This document shows positions 7,707 through 16,250 of a DNA stretch of 34,578 bases, in pieces. The stretch lies in assembly GCF_023715155.1 (NCBI RefSeq), contig NZ_JAMBNQ010000045.1, positions 1 through 34,578 of the forward strand, given 5' to 3'. Origin of the DNA: Neobacillus mesonae. GTDB taxonomy: Bacteria; Bacillota; Bacilli; Bacillales; Cytobacillaceae. A program made the position numbers and the translations under genes. A model generated the notes under the pieces. It did no database searches. It had not been told where the DNA came from and worked only from the letters and a program-made list of their open reading frames with translations. The stretch's first letter is position 1, and each line of letters starts with the position of its first letter.

Positions 7707-7955
7707 ATGCCTTCATTCATTCACTTGGGAGTACTGAATGAAGGCACGCCTCAGCAAAATGCATCATTTGTCGTCGGAGAATCCATTATTACCGGAATGG
7801 ATGCCAACCGGAAATATAACCTGGCATTTGGGGGTACATTTGGTTTGTTCAATATTGTCTCGGCAAACTTAGGGAATAACTTGGATTCATTTGATGTCAT
7901 TGACGGAGTGATGAATGACCAAGACATTAAACCGAATTTTGGCGGAAATATATAA
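7707..7955 (+). CDS. GerPA/GerPF-like spore germination protein
   Basis: This small protein of 82 residues contains GES(x)3GMDANxKxN, then a glycine-rich stretch and FDVIDGVMNDQDIKPN. That is the layout of GerPA/GerPF-type proteins, which sit in the spore coat or intermembrane zone and help germinants reach their receptors. The same motif recurs in the C-terminal half of the protein encoded at 8592-9101. No signal peptide is visible. The ribosome site is AGGAG about 13 nt upstream. It ends at a strong terminator. The family assignment is by motif, and the exact GerP subtype is uncertain. Confidence 0.75.
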   Translation: MPSFIHLGVLNEGTPQQNASFVVGESIITGMDANRKYNLAFGGTFGLFNIVSANLGNNLDSFDVIDGVMNDQDIKPNFGGNI

Positions 7956-7998
7956 AAAATACCATCCCAAAATGGAACATGGGATGGTATTTTCTTTT
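7956..7998. terminator. bidirectional terminator between convergent spore genes
   Basis: A perfect 14-bp stem (7956-7969 with 7980-7993), AAAATACCATCCCA against its complement, with a 10-nt loop. U-rich tails follow on both strands. Confidence 0.88.
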
Positions 7999-8011
7999 AA
8001 CAGCTTTTTGG

Positions 8012-8248
8012 TTAAGACGGATCCTCGGGTTCATTCTTTTTCTCATCCTCATAATGTGTCAATGCCGCCCGCATATTTGAAAAGTTGTTGCTGTCACCGT
8101 GGATGTTGCCTAGTCCCTGATTATGTTTTTTGCTGCTTTTAAAATCTTCAATAAAATTGTTGCCAATACTAAAGCAGGAGGCATTTTCAATGGTGCCAAT
8201 CTTAATTGTACCAATATGGAAAGTCGGGGATAAAATAGGGGTGGTCAC
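8012..8248 (-). CDS. GerP-like small spore protein (second gene of minus pair)
   Basis: The product has 78 residues. The first 55 follow the GerP-type pattern: GTIKIGTIENASCFSIGNN, then SSKKHNQGLGNIHGDSNN. The acidic tail EDEKKNEPEDPS is extra. The start is a GTG at 8248, preceded by GAAGGAAGG. An ATG nearby is out of frame. The gene begins only 7 nt after the stop of the gene at 8256-8447, so the two form an operon. It resembles GerPD/GerPF relatives. A direct function is not known. Confidence 0.68.
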   Translation of the reverse strand: MTTPILSPTFHIGTIKIGTIENASCFSIGNNFIEDFKSSKKHNQGLGNIHGDSNNFSNMRAALTHYEDEKKNEPEDPS

Positions 8249-8255
8249 GATCCAT

Positions 8256-8447
8256 TCATCCTTCCTTCAACTTATTTTTCATCATATGCCCTTGTTTTAT
8301 CGTATTTTTGTTGCCTGTCACTGAACCGACTGCTTCGTTCACAATGGATTCACTTCGAAACTGCTTGAGGGTATTTTCCTTTCCAAAAAATAAACCTGAG
8401 GTTTTGCTAATGCTCGATATGGTTATATCGCCGAGTGAGAGTTTCAT
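8256..8447 (-). CDS. GerPD-like small spore protein (first gene of minus pair)
   Basis: The product has 63 residues with the pattern LGDITISSISKTSGLFFGKEN, then a small GSVTGNKNT block, parallel to the neighbour at 8012-8248. An AAAGGAGA ribosome site lies 10 nt upstream of the ATG at 8447. GerPD-type proteins are very small and share an LGD-I-S-I-x-S-S pattern. Assignment rests on this pattern and on the surrounding gerP-like genes. Confidence 0.65.
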   Translation of the reverse strand: MKLSLGDITISSISKTSGLFFGKENTLKQFRSESIVNEAVGSVTGNKNTIKQGHMMKNKLKEG

Positions 8448-8529
8448 CTGCTTTTAGTCTCCTTTTTCGCCATTTTATTCATTTCTTAGGCTGATGACAC
8501 AAAATAATCCGCTTTTTCTGGGCATCTAA

Positions 8530-8558
8530 CACAATCGTCCAGCAGCGAACATAATATA
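8530..8558 (+). promoter_or_regulatory. SigK-type promoter for the two-domain GerP-like gene
   Basis: CACA (8530-8533), a 16-nt spacer, then CATAATATA (8550-8558). This matches the SigK consensus mACm, 16-17 nt, CATAnnnTA. It lies 33 nt upstream of the start codon at 8592. Confidence 0.65.
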
Positions 8559-8591
8559 CAGGAAAACTATTTCAAAGCGTGGTGAAAATGA

Positions 8592-9101
8592 ATGGCTCAT
8601 TCGTTTGAATTTCAATTTACAGGGAATATCCATGTCCAAGCGATGGAAAGGCAATCAGGCATCTTTATTGGGGAAAGAAACAGTGCGGTTGGCTGGAGTG
8701 CACATGGCAAAGCGAATAATGTGATTGGAGAAATTGGCGGGGAGTCTAATCTGATTTATGAAAATGTATTAATTTTAAATGATCCCGATTATATTGATAC
8801 ACCGATTGATGACCGGGATATTAATATTTCAGTTGAAAACCCTGGGACCAATCATACAAACAACGTGGCTGTAGAAAGTGTAACGGTCAATACAATGATG
8901 CAGAATGGGTTGGTTTCGGTTGGGGAAAGTCATGTGTCCGGCATGGATGCCAATGAAAAGGTGAATCATTCACAGGGAAGTATTTACGGAAATGGTAACC
9001 ATTTAATTTTAAATCACAATGTCAATAATGATCATGATGTGGTAGATGGCATTATCGAGGACCAAGATATTAAAGTTGCCAATGTAAGAAAAGTAGATTG
9101 A
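8592..9101 (+). CDS. two-domain GerPA/PF-like spore protein
   Basis: This 169-residue product carries two tandem GerP-type units. The first (about 1-85) has SGIFIGERNS, HGKANNVIGEIGGESN and DTPIDDRDI. The second (about 95-165) has VSVGESHVSGMDANEKVNHS, a glycine block and HDVVDGIIEDQDIK. The second unit closely matches the single-domain protein encoded at 7707-7955, so it is probably a fusion of duplicated genes. A GGTGA ribosome site and a SigK-like promoter precede it. It has no signal peptide or membrane segment and is probably a spore-coat-associated germination protein. Confidence 0.72.
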   Translation: MAHSFEFQFTGNIHVQAMERQSGIFIGERNSAVGWSAHGKANNVIGEIGGESNLIYENVLILNDPDYIDTPIDDRDINISVENPGTNHTNNVAVESVTVNTMMQNGLVSVGESHVSGMDANEKVNHSQGSIYGNGNHLILNHNVNNDHDVVDGIIEDQDIKVANVRKVD

Positions 9102-9132
9102 AAAGGCAACAAGAAGCATCCTGTAAACAGAT

Positions 9133-9549
9133 TCAATTTCGAAACCGAAACCCTTTTGAAGTTGCTGTCATTTTGGGTTCAGCTGATGACTCCTCAGACA
9201 TCGCTTCTTTTTTCAAACTTTCCTTATCTACCTTTTGAACAAGTGTTTCGGCAAATTCCTCGGAGGCACTTATATTGGTCCCAATTAAAAGTTTCCCGCT
9301 TAACTGGTCAATTTCAATATTGTCCAAGCGAAAAATAATATTTTCCAGATGATCGATTTGGACATGTTCAAGGTTGATGTACTTCCCGTCTTTTTCATGT
9401 TGCTGGTTTTCCAGCAATTCCTTTCCGTCCTTTTCATGTTGCTGATTTTCCAGCAATTCAATAATCCGGTCTAATTTCTCGATTAGAAGGGAGCTGCTGT
9501 TGTCTGCTTTTTTCGCCTTTTTCTTTTTAAAGGAAAAAAACTTTACCAT
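9133..9549 (-). CDS. GerPC-like spore germination protein
   Basis: The product has 138 residues. The N-terminus is very basic (KFFSFKKKKAKKA). A coiled-coil-like helix carries two exact tandem copies of ELLENQQHEKDGK (31-43 and 44-56). A block then follows, IIFRLDNIEIDQLSGKLLIG, matching the conserved IEYKFDQLKIExLxGTLNIG region of GerPC. The convergent neighbour is another GerP-like gene. An AGGAGGGAGAGT ribosome site precedes the ATG. The tail is Ser/Glu/Lys rich. The family is a good match in the core only. Confidence 0.68.
   Translation of the reverse strand: MVKFFSFKKKKAKKADNSSSLLIEKLDRIIELLENQQHEKDGKELLENQQHEKDGKYINLEHVQIDHLENIIFRLDNIEIDQLSGKLLIGTNISASEEFAETLVQKVDKESLKKEAMSEESSAEPKMTATSKGFRFRN
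9382..9459 (-). repeat. 39-bp tandem duplication inside the GerPC-like gene
   Basis: Two adjacent 39-bp units that differ at very few bases encode two identical 13-residue segments. This is an in-frame expansion of the coiled-coil helix and looks recent. Confidence 0.9.
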
Positions 9550-9591
9550 ACTCTCCCTCCTTTTTGCAGTTTGGGGCCGCTTATATTCCTA

Positions 9592-9620
9592 ACTATATGA
9601 ATGGGCGTCCTTCCTTATTC
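9592..9620 (-). promoter_or_regulatory. possible sporulation-type promoter for the GerPC-like gene
   Basis: On the minus strand GAATAA, 15 nt and CATATAGT. The -10 is one base from the SigE consensus. The spacing fits, but the -35 is weak. Confidence 0.3.
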
Positions 9621-9671
9621 AAAAAGCACCCCCTTCGCAGTTGGGAATATCTATGAAAATTAGTAATTCCC

Positions 9672-9701
9672 TTACAACATTTGGTTAAAATATGGTAGAA
9701 T
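9672..9701 (+). promoter_or_regulatory. possible SigA promoter upstream of gtaB
   Basis: TTACAA (9672-9677), 18 nt, TAGAAT (9696-9701). The leader to the gtaB start would be about 130 nt. A second AT-rich -10-like stretch near 9750 is also possible. Confidence 0.4.
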
Positions 9702-9839
9702 AGTCTGCGGGGTTTTTTAAAGATTCGGCTTTATTTTGAAAAAATGATAGAATAAAGCAAGAGTTAAAAATAATATACAATTTGGGATGGGACATCTCCT
9801 GTCTGTTTTCATTATGGATGATAAGGTAAGGTGACTTGG

Positions 9840-10718
9840 ATGAAGAAAGTAAGAAAAGCGATTATCCCGGCTGCGGGACTTGGAACAAGATTCCTTCCGG
9901 CAACGAAAGCAATGCCAAAGGAAATGCTGCCAATTGTAGATAAGCCGACGATTCAATATATTGTGGAGGAAGCAGTTGCTTCAGGAATCGAAGATATTAT
10001 TATCGTAACCGGTAAAGGCAAACGAGCCATTGAGGATCATTTTGATTTTGCGCCAGAGCTTGAGCAAAATCTGATAGAAAAAGGGAAAAAGGATTTATTG
10101 GACAAGGTTCAATACTCTACCAATCTGGCCGATATCCATTATATCCGCCAAAAAGAACCAAAAGGACTTGGACATGCTGTCTGGTGTGCCCGGAACTTCA
10201 TCGGGGATGAGCCATTTGCCGTTCTTTTAGGGGATGATATCGTCCAAAGTGAAACACCATGTTTAAAACAGCTGATCAATGTTTATGAAGAAACTCATTC
10301 CTCTGTGATTGGGGTACAAAAAGTGCCGTTGGAAGAAACGCATCGTTACGGAATTGTTGACTATGGCCAGCAAACCGGCAGACGATATCAAGTCAATCAT
10401 TTAGTGGAAAAGCCAGCACAAGGTACGGCACCTTCCGATTTGGCCATTATGGGCCGTTACATTTTGACTCCAGAGGTCTTTATGTTCCTCGATAAGCAGC
10501 AAACCGGTGCCGGCGGAGAAATCCAGCTGACCGATGCAATGCAGGAACTAAACCAAATTCAACGTGTATTCGCTTATGACTTCGAAGGCAAACGCTTTGA
10601 TGTTGGCGAAAAAATTGGCTTTGTTAAAACTACTATTGATTTTGCACTTCAATATCCTGACCTGCACGATGAAGTCATGGAATATTTAAAAGAGATTGTA
10701 CGAAAATCTGAACAATAA
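9840..10718 (+). CDS. gtaB: UTP-glucose-1-phosphate uridylyltransferase
   Basis: The product is 292 residues, the usual GtaB/GalU length. It makes UDP-glucose from UTP and glucose-1-phosphate for teichoic acid glucosylation, glycolipids and exopolysaccharide. The nucleotide-binding motif AAGLGTRFLPATKAMPKEM is at 11-29. VLLGDD, VEKPAQGTAPSDLAIMGRYI and GGEIQLTDAM follow in the expected order. I chose the ATG at 9840, which has AAGGTGA 5 nt upstream. An in-frame GTG at 9831 is possible but inside that ribosome site. It is monocistronic with its own terminator. Confidence 0.95.
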   Translation: MKKVRKAIIPAAGLGTRFLPATKAMPKEMLPIVDKPTIQYIVEEAVASGIEDIIIVTGKGKRAIEDHFDFAPELEQNLIEKGKKDLLDKVQYSTNLADIHYIRQKEPKGLGHAVWCARNFIGDEPFAVLLGDDIVQSETPCLKQLINVYEETHSSVIGVQKVPLEETHRYGIVDYGQQTGRRYQVNHLVEKPAQGTAPSDLAIMGRYILTPEVFMFLDKQQTGAGGEIQLTDAMQELNQIQRVFAYDFEGKRFDVGEKIGFVKTTIDFALQYPDLHDEVMEYLKEIVRKSEQ

Positions 10719-10740
10719 GCTAAGCCGTTTCAGGCTTTCT

Positions 10741-10781
10741 AAAAATCCTCCCTGGGCATCAACCAGCAGGGGATTTTTTTT
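10741..10781 (+). terminator. terminator of gtaB
   Basis: AAAAATCC and CCTGG pair with CCAG and GGGGATTTTT across a short loop, followed by a run of T. Confidence 0.8.
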
Positions 10782-10866
10782 ATTGTAAATTGAAAAATTT
10801 GTTAATTGCGGCTATCTTTCTTCTGTGATATTCTTGAAGTTATGTAGTTGGATAGAGGTGAAAGCG

Positions 10867-11784
10867 ATGAACTCCAAAGCATTGTTTTTGGGGATTTTTA
10901 CTGTTGGAATATGGGGTTCAGCATTTCCAGCGATACGGGCTGGATTGCAGGGGGGATATTCTCCAGGGCACTTAATTCTTATCCGGTATCTGATTGCTTC
11001 TGCCATTTTTGCGGCATATGCCTTGTGGCCAGGTGTAAAATTTCGTCTGCCTAAAAAAGGGGATTTGCTGAAAATTGCGGTACTTGGATGGATTGGAATA
11101 AGTGTATACCACATTGGGGTTACATTTGGCCAGCAAACAGTTGCGGCAGGTACGGCTGCTATGATTATAGCTTCTACACCGATTTTCTCTGCGCTGATTG
11201 CCTTGTTTATTTTAAAAGAACGTATTGGGTTATTTGGCTGGATTGGATTAGCCATAGGGTTTATCGGAATTGGAATCATCACGCTCGGAACGGCAGGACC
11301 CTCTTTTCAAATTTCAAAGGGGATTTTTTTATTGCTGATGTCTTCTCTAGCGACAGCAACATTATTTGCTTTTCAAAAGCCGCTTTTGACCCAATATTCA
11401 TCCATTGAATTAACGGCTTATTTTACTTGGTTTGGAACCATGCCTTTTTTCATTTTTTCCCCAGGGCTTTTCTCAGGTATCCAGCATGCGACAATGGAAG
11501 CCAATATTTCTGCACTTTATATTGCGATATTCCCAACAGCCATTGGCTATGTTACATGGGCACTGGCATTGAATGCAGGGAAAGCAAGCTCTGTGACGAG
11601 CATCTTATACATTGAGCCGGTATTTGCAATTATCATTGCCTGGATTTGGTTGAGTGAATTACCAAAAATCATTTCGATTATCGGCGGCACCATTGCCATT
11701 TGCGGTGTAATCGTTGTGAATCTGCTTGGATTGAAGGAACATCCTGTCCCGGAAAAGAATCCTTCGGTAGAAATAACATCATAA
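10867..11784 (+). CDS. EamA/DMT-family transporter
   Basis: This 305-residue membrane protein has two EamA repeats (GSAFPAIRAGL near the N-terminus, AGTAAMIIASTPIFSALIAL ending the first half, and SVTSILYIEPVFAIIIAWIW in the second). About ten transmembrane helices are expected. It is probably an exporter of amino acids or related metabolites. The substrate is not deducible. I chose the ATG at 10867 because GAGGTG lies at the right distance. Its last codons and terminator recur in degenerate form at 17157-17298, on the far side of the catabolic cassette. Confidence 0.88.
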   Translation: MNSKALFLGIFTVGIWGSAFPAIRAGLQGGYSPGHLILIRYLIASAIFAAYALWPGVKFRLPKKGDLLKIAVLGWIGISVYHIGVTFGQQTVAAGTAAMIIASTPIFSALIALFILKERIGLFGWIGLAIGFIGIGIITLGTAGPSFQISKGIFLLLMSSLATATLFAFQKPLLTQYSSIELTAYFTWFGTMPFFIFSPGLFSGIQHATMEANISALYIAIFPTAIGYVTWALALNAGKASSVTSILYIEPVFAIIIAWIWLSELPKIISIIGGTIAICGVIVVNLLGLKEHPVPEKNPSVEITS

Positions 11785-11796
11785 ATTTGTGAGCCC

Positions 11797-11833
11797 AAGG
11801 TCATCCTTTTTCACTAAAGGAATGGCCTTTTTT
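11797..11833 (+). terminator. terminator of the second eamA gene
   Basis: AAGGTCATCCTTT pairs with AAAGGAATGGCCTT with one wobble and one bulge, followed by TTTTTT. A homologous hairpin recurs at 17262-17298. Confidence 0.78.
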
Positions 11834-11907
11834 ATTAGAAAACAGTATATATAGAATTTTCAGAAAAGTATTGCTAAACTTATTTGATTAAGTTAATATA
11901 GAAACAA

Positions 11908-11919
11908 ACATCATGATGT
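11908..11919. promoter_or_regulatory. palindrome upstream of gntR, possible operator
   Basis: The 12-bp perfect palindrome ACATCATGATGT lies 72 nt before the HutC-type gntR gene. A partial copy (ACATCTTTATGT) follows at about 11928-11939. It may be an autoregulatory site. There is no direct evidence. Confidence 0.35.
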
Positions 11920-11991
11920 AATATAAACATCTTTATGTTTTAAGGTAGAATTTTTGTAGAGGTTAGTTGGAAGGAGGATTGGCATAACAAA

Positions 11992-12726
11992 ATGGGAAAC
12001 AAAGTAGTGGCTTCGAGTAGTCATAAGCCCTTATATATTCAAGTGAAAAATGTGTTAATAGATCGAATTCAAAATCAGATTTGGCTGCCTAATAGTTTGA
12101 TTCCAACAGAACAAGAATTAATGGAAGAATTTGAAGTTAGTAGAACCACTATTCGTGAAGCTATTTCAATTCTTGTACATGAAGGAATCTTAGAAAAAAA
12201 GCAGGGTAAAGGAACGATTGTGAAGACAGCTCGACTTGTAGGAGATTTAGGAAAGCTTAAAGGGTTTGCCGAAGAAGTAATGGAAAAAGGATTAATTCCG
12301 TTCGCGCAATTGATACGTGCCGAATTCAACAATAAAATGTTTTATGAAAAATCCATTTTAGAGGTTCAAAAGAATGAAAATATTTTAGTAATTGAACGTA
12401 TTCGTTTGGCAGACGACATTCCAATTGCATTGGAACGTACTTGCTGGCCAGAGGAGATTGGTAAGTTATTAATGATGCATGATTTAAATGGAGCTAAATT
12501 TTATGAAATACTTGAAAATAATAATATTTTTTTAAAACATGCCGATGAAAGAATTTCTGCCATCAATGCTACTATTAATGAAGCAGATTTCCTGGGTATT
12601 AGAGCAGGAGAAGCTTTACTTGAGATGTCTCGTTTAAGTTTCGGATTTAATGACCGACCAATTGAGTATAACGTAACAAAATACAGAAGTGATCAATACC
12701 ATTATGATATTAAATTGGATCGATAA
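11992..12726 (+). CDS. GntR-family regulator, HutC/UTRA subfamily
   Basis: The product has 244 residues. The winged helix-turn-helix is at about 12-77 (KPLYIQVKNVLIDRI, then SRTTIREAISILVHEGILEK and KQGKGTIV). A UTRA ligand-binding domain follows, about 95-240, with RIRLADDIPIALERTCWP and the closing YNVTKYRSDQYHYD. Such repressors usually bind a pathway intermediate. The neighbouring permease and two dehydrogenases are the obvious targets. AAGGAGG lies unusually far (about 14 nt) upstream of the ATG. The gene is visibly AT-rich compared with gtaB. It is separated from the permease by 624 bp. Confidence 0.9.
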   Translation: MGNKVVASSSHKPLYIQVKNVLIDRIQNQIWLPNSLIPTEQELMEEFEVSRTTIREAISILVHEGILEKKQGKGTIVKTARLVGDLGKLKGFAEEVMEKGLIPFAQLIRAEFNNKMFYEKSILEVQKNENILVIERIRLADDIPIALERTCWPEEIGKLLMMHDLNGAKFYEILENNNIFLKHADERISAINATINEADFLGIRAGEALLEMSRLSFGFNDRPIEYNVTKYRSDQYHYDIKLDR

Positions 12727-13350
12727 AAAGATTATAGTACGGTACGGTGAAAATAAACATATGCAGCACTATCGAATTAATTGACATAATATTCAAAAAA
12801 GAAATGTCCATTTTTAAAAATAAAAACATCACAAAAGTTAAACTCCGCCTTCATATAAATTATAGCGTACTGATTGGCATCACCCATGTTGTTCTTTCAG
12901 CAGCATTTATAACATATCCATTTTTTCATCATGTAGTTAAACTCTCTGAAGAGGTACTTACATACAATTCCTTTAATAGGTTCAATCAACTCCCCATCAT
13001 AGATATAGTCTAAAATGAAAAATCACACCTTTCATTCATCCCATTAATTAGATAAATTTTGTTCATTTCGCAGCTTTTAATTTAGAAGAATAACGTGAAC
13101 TTGAAACGGATTATTAAGAAAGTCTCCACTTTCAAAATGAATAGTTAAAATGCACGTAAATAAGTGCATTTTAAATATAATTCCAGCGGTTGGGTCATCT
13201 AGCTGCTAAAAGGAGGGAAATAGGTGTAAGAAGACTAATAATCTTTTTGTTTTAAATATAGTAATAGTGTCTTAAAAACTTTTACATCAGATATTAAGCG
13301 GTTCCATTAAATTAGTATAAAGTTATATTTTAAAAGGAGGACTGGTCTTA
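12727..13350. other. 624-bp AT-rich gap, no supported gene
   Basis: The only sizeable frame (88 codons on plus, from 12747) has no ribosome site and no recognisable family. The minus strand reads as short fragments with several stops. I see a 9-bp hairpin (13147-13155 with 13164-13172, AAAATGCAC) and the ribosome site of the next gene. The gap may hold a decayed gene and the permease promoter. Confidence 0.5.
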
Positions 13351-14775
13351 TTGGATCGTAAGGAAATCACAATCTCCAATAGGGAAGATATTATTAACTT
13401 TGTCAATTCAAACCCTGTAAGTCGAAAAGGTTTTTTAATTGTACTGGTAGCATTGGGTGGTATTTTTTTAGATGCATATGATTTTGCCAGTTTAGGAATC
13501 GGTGCAGACCAGATTGTAGCGGAATTTAATTTATCTCCTTCTGGATTAGGAGCACTAACAGCTGTTATGGCAGTTGGCGCCTTACTTGGTGCTTTATTTG
13601 GCGGAATATTTACAGATAAACTTGGACGAAACAAAATGTTCCTAATTGACTTAGTTCTTTTAGTAGTTGCGGCAGCCGGTGCTGCTTTGTCCCCCAATAT
13701 GGGGACTTTGATATTTTTCCGTTTTCTTTTGGGAGTAGGAGTAGGTTTAGATGTTCCAGTTGCCTTAAGTTTTATAGCAGAAATAAGTAATACTAAGAAT
13801 AAAGGGCGGCTGGTTAACCTTTGGCAGCCAATGTGGTATTTGGCTGCATCCTTTACTGGAGCGGTGTTACTACCCTTCCATTTTTTGGGTATAGAAGAAC
13901 ACCTTTGGAGATATGCGGTTGGTTTTGGGGCGATATTAGCTCTAATTGTACTATTCCTTAGATATAAATATATGGAGGAAAGTCCGATGTGGGCAGCTAA
14001 AAATTTACCTTTACTAGATGCCGCAAAAATTGTTGAGAAAACATATAATGTAAAAGTTACCATTCTGGAATCAAAGGAAAAAGTAAGTAAGAAGGATGAA
14101 AGGGTAGCACTATCTACAATATTTTCCAAAAAATATCGTGGGCGTACATTATTGGCTTCTATAATTACTAGTACACAAAGCCTTGAGTATTTTTCAGTTG
14201 GATTTTATATTCCTGTGATTTCTGTAATGATTTTTGGTAAGGGGATTATCTATGCTATTTTGGGAACGCTTTTATTTAACTTTTTTGGGATCCTTGGAGG
14301 ATTAGCTCAATCATATTTAACTGGAAAAGTAGGAATCCGAAAATTAGCTCTTATTGGTTATGTAATTGTCATCATTGCGCTAATAACTGTAGGGTTAACT
14401 GGAAATTCAGCACCAACCTTTTTAATGACTCTTTTAATTGCTGGTTTCATATTTGGACATTCGTTTGGTCCTGGTTCTCAGGGAATGACCATGGCAACTC
14501 TTTCGTATCCTACCGAGCTTAGAGGGATTGGATCTGGCTGGGGGCAAACAATGACGCGGGTAGGCAGTATCATAGGTTTCTTTATTTTCCCTATATTATT
14601 AGCCTCTATCGGATTATCAAATACAATGTTAGTTATCTCTGCAGCTCCAATTCTTGGATTATTAGTCGTGTTATTAAATAAATGGGATCCAACAGGTAAA
14701 GATTTAGATAATGATAATGGCAGTGATTTCTCAATTGATCAGTTTAAGGATCAAAATATAAATATTAAAATATGA
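13351..14775 (+). CDS. MFS permease, sugar/organic-acid porter type
   Basis: The product has 474 residues and 12 predicted transmembrane segments. The N-terminal helix carries LDAYDFASLG, a signature of MFS porters for aromatic and other organic acids or sugars. Motif A (GGIFTDKLGRNKMF) is at about 84-97 between TM2 and TM3, and an RFLLGVGVGLDVP segment follows. The start is a TTG at 13351 with AAAAGGAGG about 10 nt upstream. No ATG fits better. It is the first of three co-directional genes with ALDH and HIBADH. I infer import of the substrate those enzymes use, probably a small hydroxy acid. Confidence 0.88.
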   Translation: MDRKEITISNREDIINFVNSNPVSRKGFLIVLVALGGIFLDAYDFASLGIGADQIVAEFNLSPSGLGALTAVMAVGALLGALFGGIFTDKLGRNKMFLIDLVLLVVAAAGAALSPNMGTLIFFRFLLGVGVGLDVPVALSFIAEISNTKNKGRLVNLWQPMWYLAASFTGAVLLPFHFLGIEEHLWRYAVGFGAILALIVLFLRYKYMEESPMWAAKNLPLLDAAKIVEKTYNVKVTILESKEKVSKKDERVALSTIFSKKYRGRTLLASIITSTQSLEYFSVGFYIPVISVMIFGKGIIYAILGTLLFNFFGILGGLAQSYLTGKVGIRKLALIGYVIVIIALITVGLTGNSAPTFLMTLLIAGFIFGHSFGPGSQGMTMATLSYPTELRGIGSGWGQTMTRVGSIIGFFIFPILLASIGLSNTMLVISAAPILGLLVVLLNKWDPTGKDLDNDNGSDFSIDQFKDQNINIKI

Positions 14776-14809
14776 TATTTGAATCCAAAATTAAAGGAGA
14801 GAGATACAA

Positions 14810-16237
14810 GTGGATGTGAAGAAAATGTTTATCAATGGTGAGTGGACAGAATCATTCTCAGGAAAAACTTATGAAGTATTAAATCCAGCAACTAATGAGG
14901 TTGTGGCAACAGTGGCTTATGGGTCTACTGAAGAAACAGCACAAGCTATTAAAGCTGCTAGTAATGCATTTCCATCATGGGCATCTTTAACTGCAAAGGA
15001 ACGATCTTCCTACCTAATTAAATTATACGATCTTATGCTTAAAGAAAAGGAGGAGCTTGCCAGGCTGATTACATTAGAAATGGGAAAGCCCATTAGAGAG
15101 GCAAGAGGAGAAGTGGAATTGGCGGCTGAATACTTACTTTGGAATGCCGAAGAAGGAAAACGTGTATATGGAGAAAACATTCCTTCTTCTAGTCCATCGA
15201 AGCGTATCCAGGTAATAAAGCAGCCGATTGGTCCAGTTGGTGCTATTATTCCATGGAACTTTCCCATCTCGATGTTAACCAGGAAAATGGGTCCTGCATT
15301 AGCTGCCGGTTGTACATTTGTATTAAAGCCTGCTAGTAAAACACCAGGATGTGCGATTCGTTTGTTTGAATTAATTGAACAGGTGAAATTTCCTAAAGGT
15401 GTCGCAAATTTAGTCATTGGAAGTTCAAGCGATATTGGTAATGAGTTATTAAAAAATCCAGCCATTAAAAAAATTACCTTTACAGGATCAACCCAAGTTG
15501 GAAAAAAGTTAATCGAAGGGTCAGCTGAACACGTAAAAAAGGTTTCGATGGAGTTAGGTGGTCATGCACCATTTATTGTTTTTGAAGATGCTGATCTTGA
15601 AGAGGCGGCAGAAGGGGCAATTATTAGTAAGTTTAGAAATAGTGGTCAGACATGTATTTGTTTAAATAGACTTTTTGTCCAACAATCTGTAAAAGAAAAG
15701 TTTGAATCAATATTAACTAAAAAGGTGAAGGCATTAAAGATTGGTAATGGTATAGAGGAATCAACTGAATTGGGACCGCTTGTTGACAAAGCAGCTTTAG
15801 AAAAAGTGGAATTTCAAGTCGAAGATGCTATTAAAAAAGGAGCTCAACTGCTAACTGGTGGAAACCGCTGTGATATAGGTGGATTGTTTTATGAGCCGAC
15901 TTTGCTTTCCAACGTAAACAAGAATATGGACATTACTTATGAGGAGACGTTTGGTCCTGTAGCGCCAATTTATGTTTTTGATTCCGAAGAGGAAGTGATT
16001 CATGCTGCAAATGATACTGAATATGGTCTGGCAGCTTATTTTTTTACAAAGGATTTAGGGAGAACCATTAGAGTATCAGAAAAGCTGGATTACGGGATAA
16101 TTGGCATAAATGACGCTGTTCCTACAACAGTTCAGGCTCCATTTGGAGGCTTAAAGCAAAGCGGATTAGGAAGGGAAGGCGGCCACCAAGGAATAGAGGA
16201 ATATCTTGAAACAAAATTTATATCTATTAAATTCTAG
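14810..16237 (+). CDS. NAD(P)-dependent aldehyde dehydrogenase, succinate-semialdehyde type
   Basis: The product has 475 residues and a full ALDH fold. PWNFP is at 149-153 (N150). Coenzyme-contacting K173 lies in LKPASKTP. FTGST is at 224-228, the general base E248 is in SMELGGHAP and the nucleophile C282 is in NSGQTC. It is most like GabD-type semialdehyde dehydrogenases, which oxidise a C3-C5 semialdehyde to the acid. The start is a GTG at 14810 with AAAGGAGAGA upstream. The next gene begins 13 nt after its stop, so the two are co-transcribed. I infer that it oxidises the semialdehyde made by the HIBADH-type enzyme. Confidence 0.9.
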   Translation: MDVKKMFINGEWTESFSGKTYEVLNPATNEVVATVAYGSTEETAQAIKAASNAFPSWASLTAKERSSYLIKLYDLMLKEKEELARLITLEMGKPIREARGEVELAAEYLLWNAEEGKRVYGENIPSSSPSKRIQVIKQPIGPVGAIIPWNFPISMLTRKMGPALAAGCTFVLKPASKTPGCAIRLFELIEQVKFPKGVANLVIGSSSDIGNELLKNPAIKKITFTGSTQVGKKLIEGSAEHVKKVSMELGGHAPFIVFEDADLEEAAEGAIISKFRNSGQTCICLNRLFVQQSVKEKFESILTKKVKALKIGNGIEESTELGPLVDKAALEKVEFQVEDAIKKGAQLLTGGNRCDIGGLFYEPTLLSNVNKNMDITYEETFGPVAPIYVFDSEEEVIHAANDTEYGLAAYFFTKDLGRTIRVSEKLDYGIIGINDAVPTTVQAPFGGLKQSGLGREGGHQGIEEYLETKFISIKF

Positions 16238-16250
16238 GAGGAAGAATAAG

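Noticed and set aside
12747..13013. An 88-codon gene
   Set aside because: No ribosome site, AT-rich composition and no family pattern.
13323..14129. A 268-codon minus-strand gene
   Set aside because: It is the antisense shadow of the MFS permease, which has clear family motifs in the plus frame.
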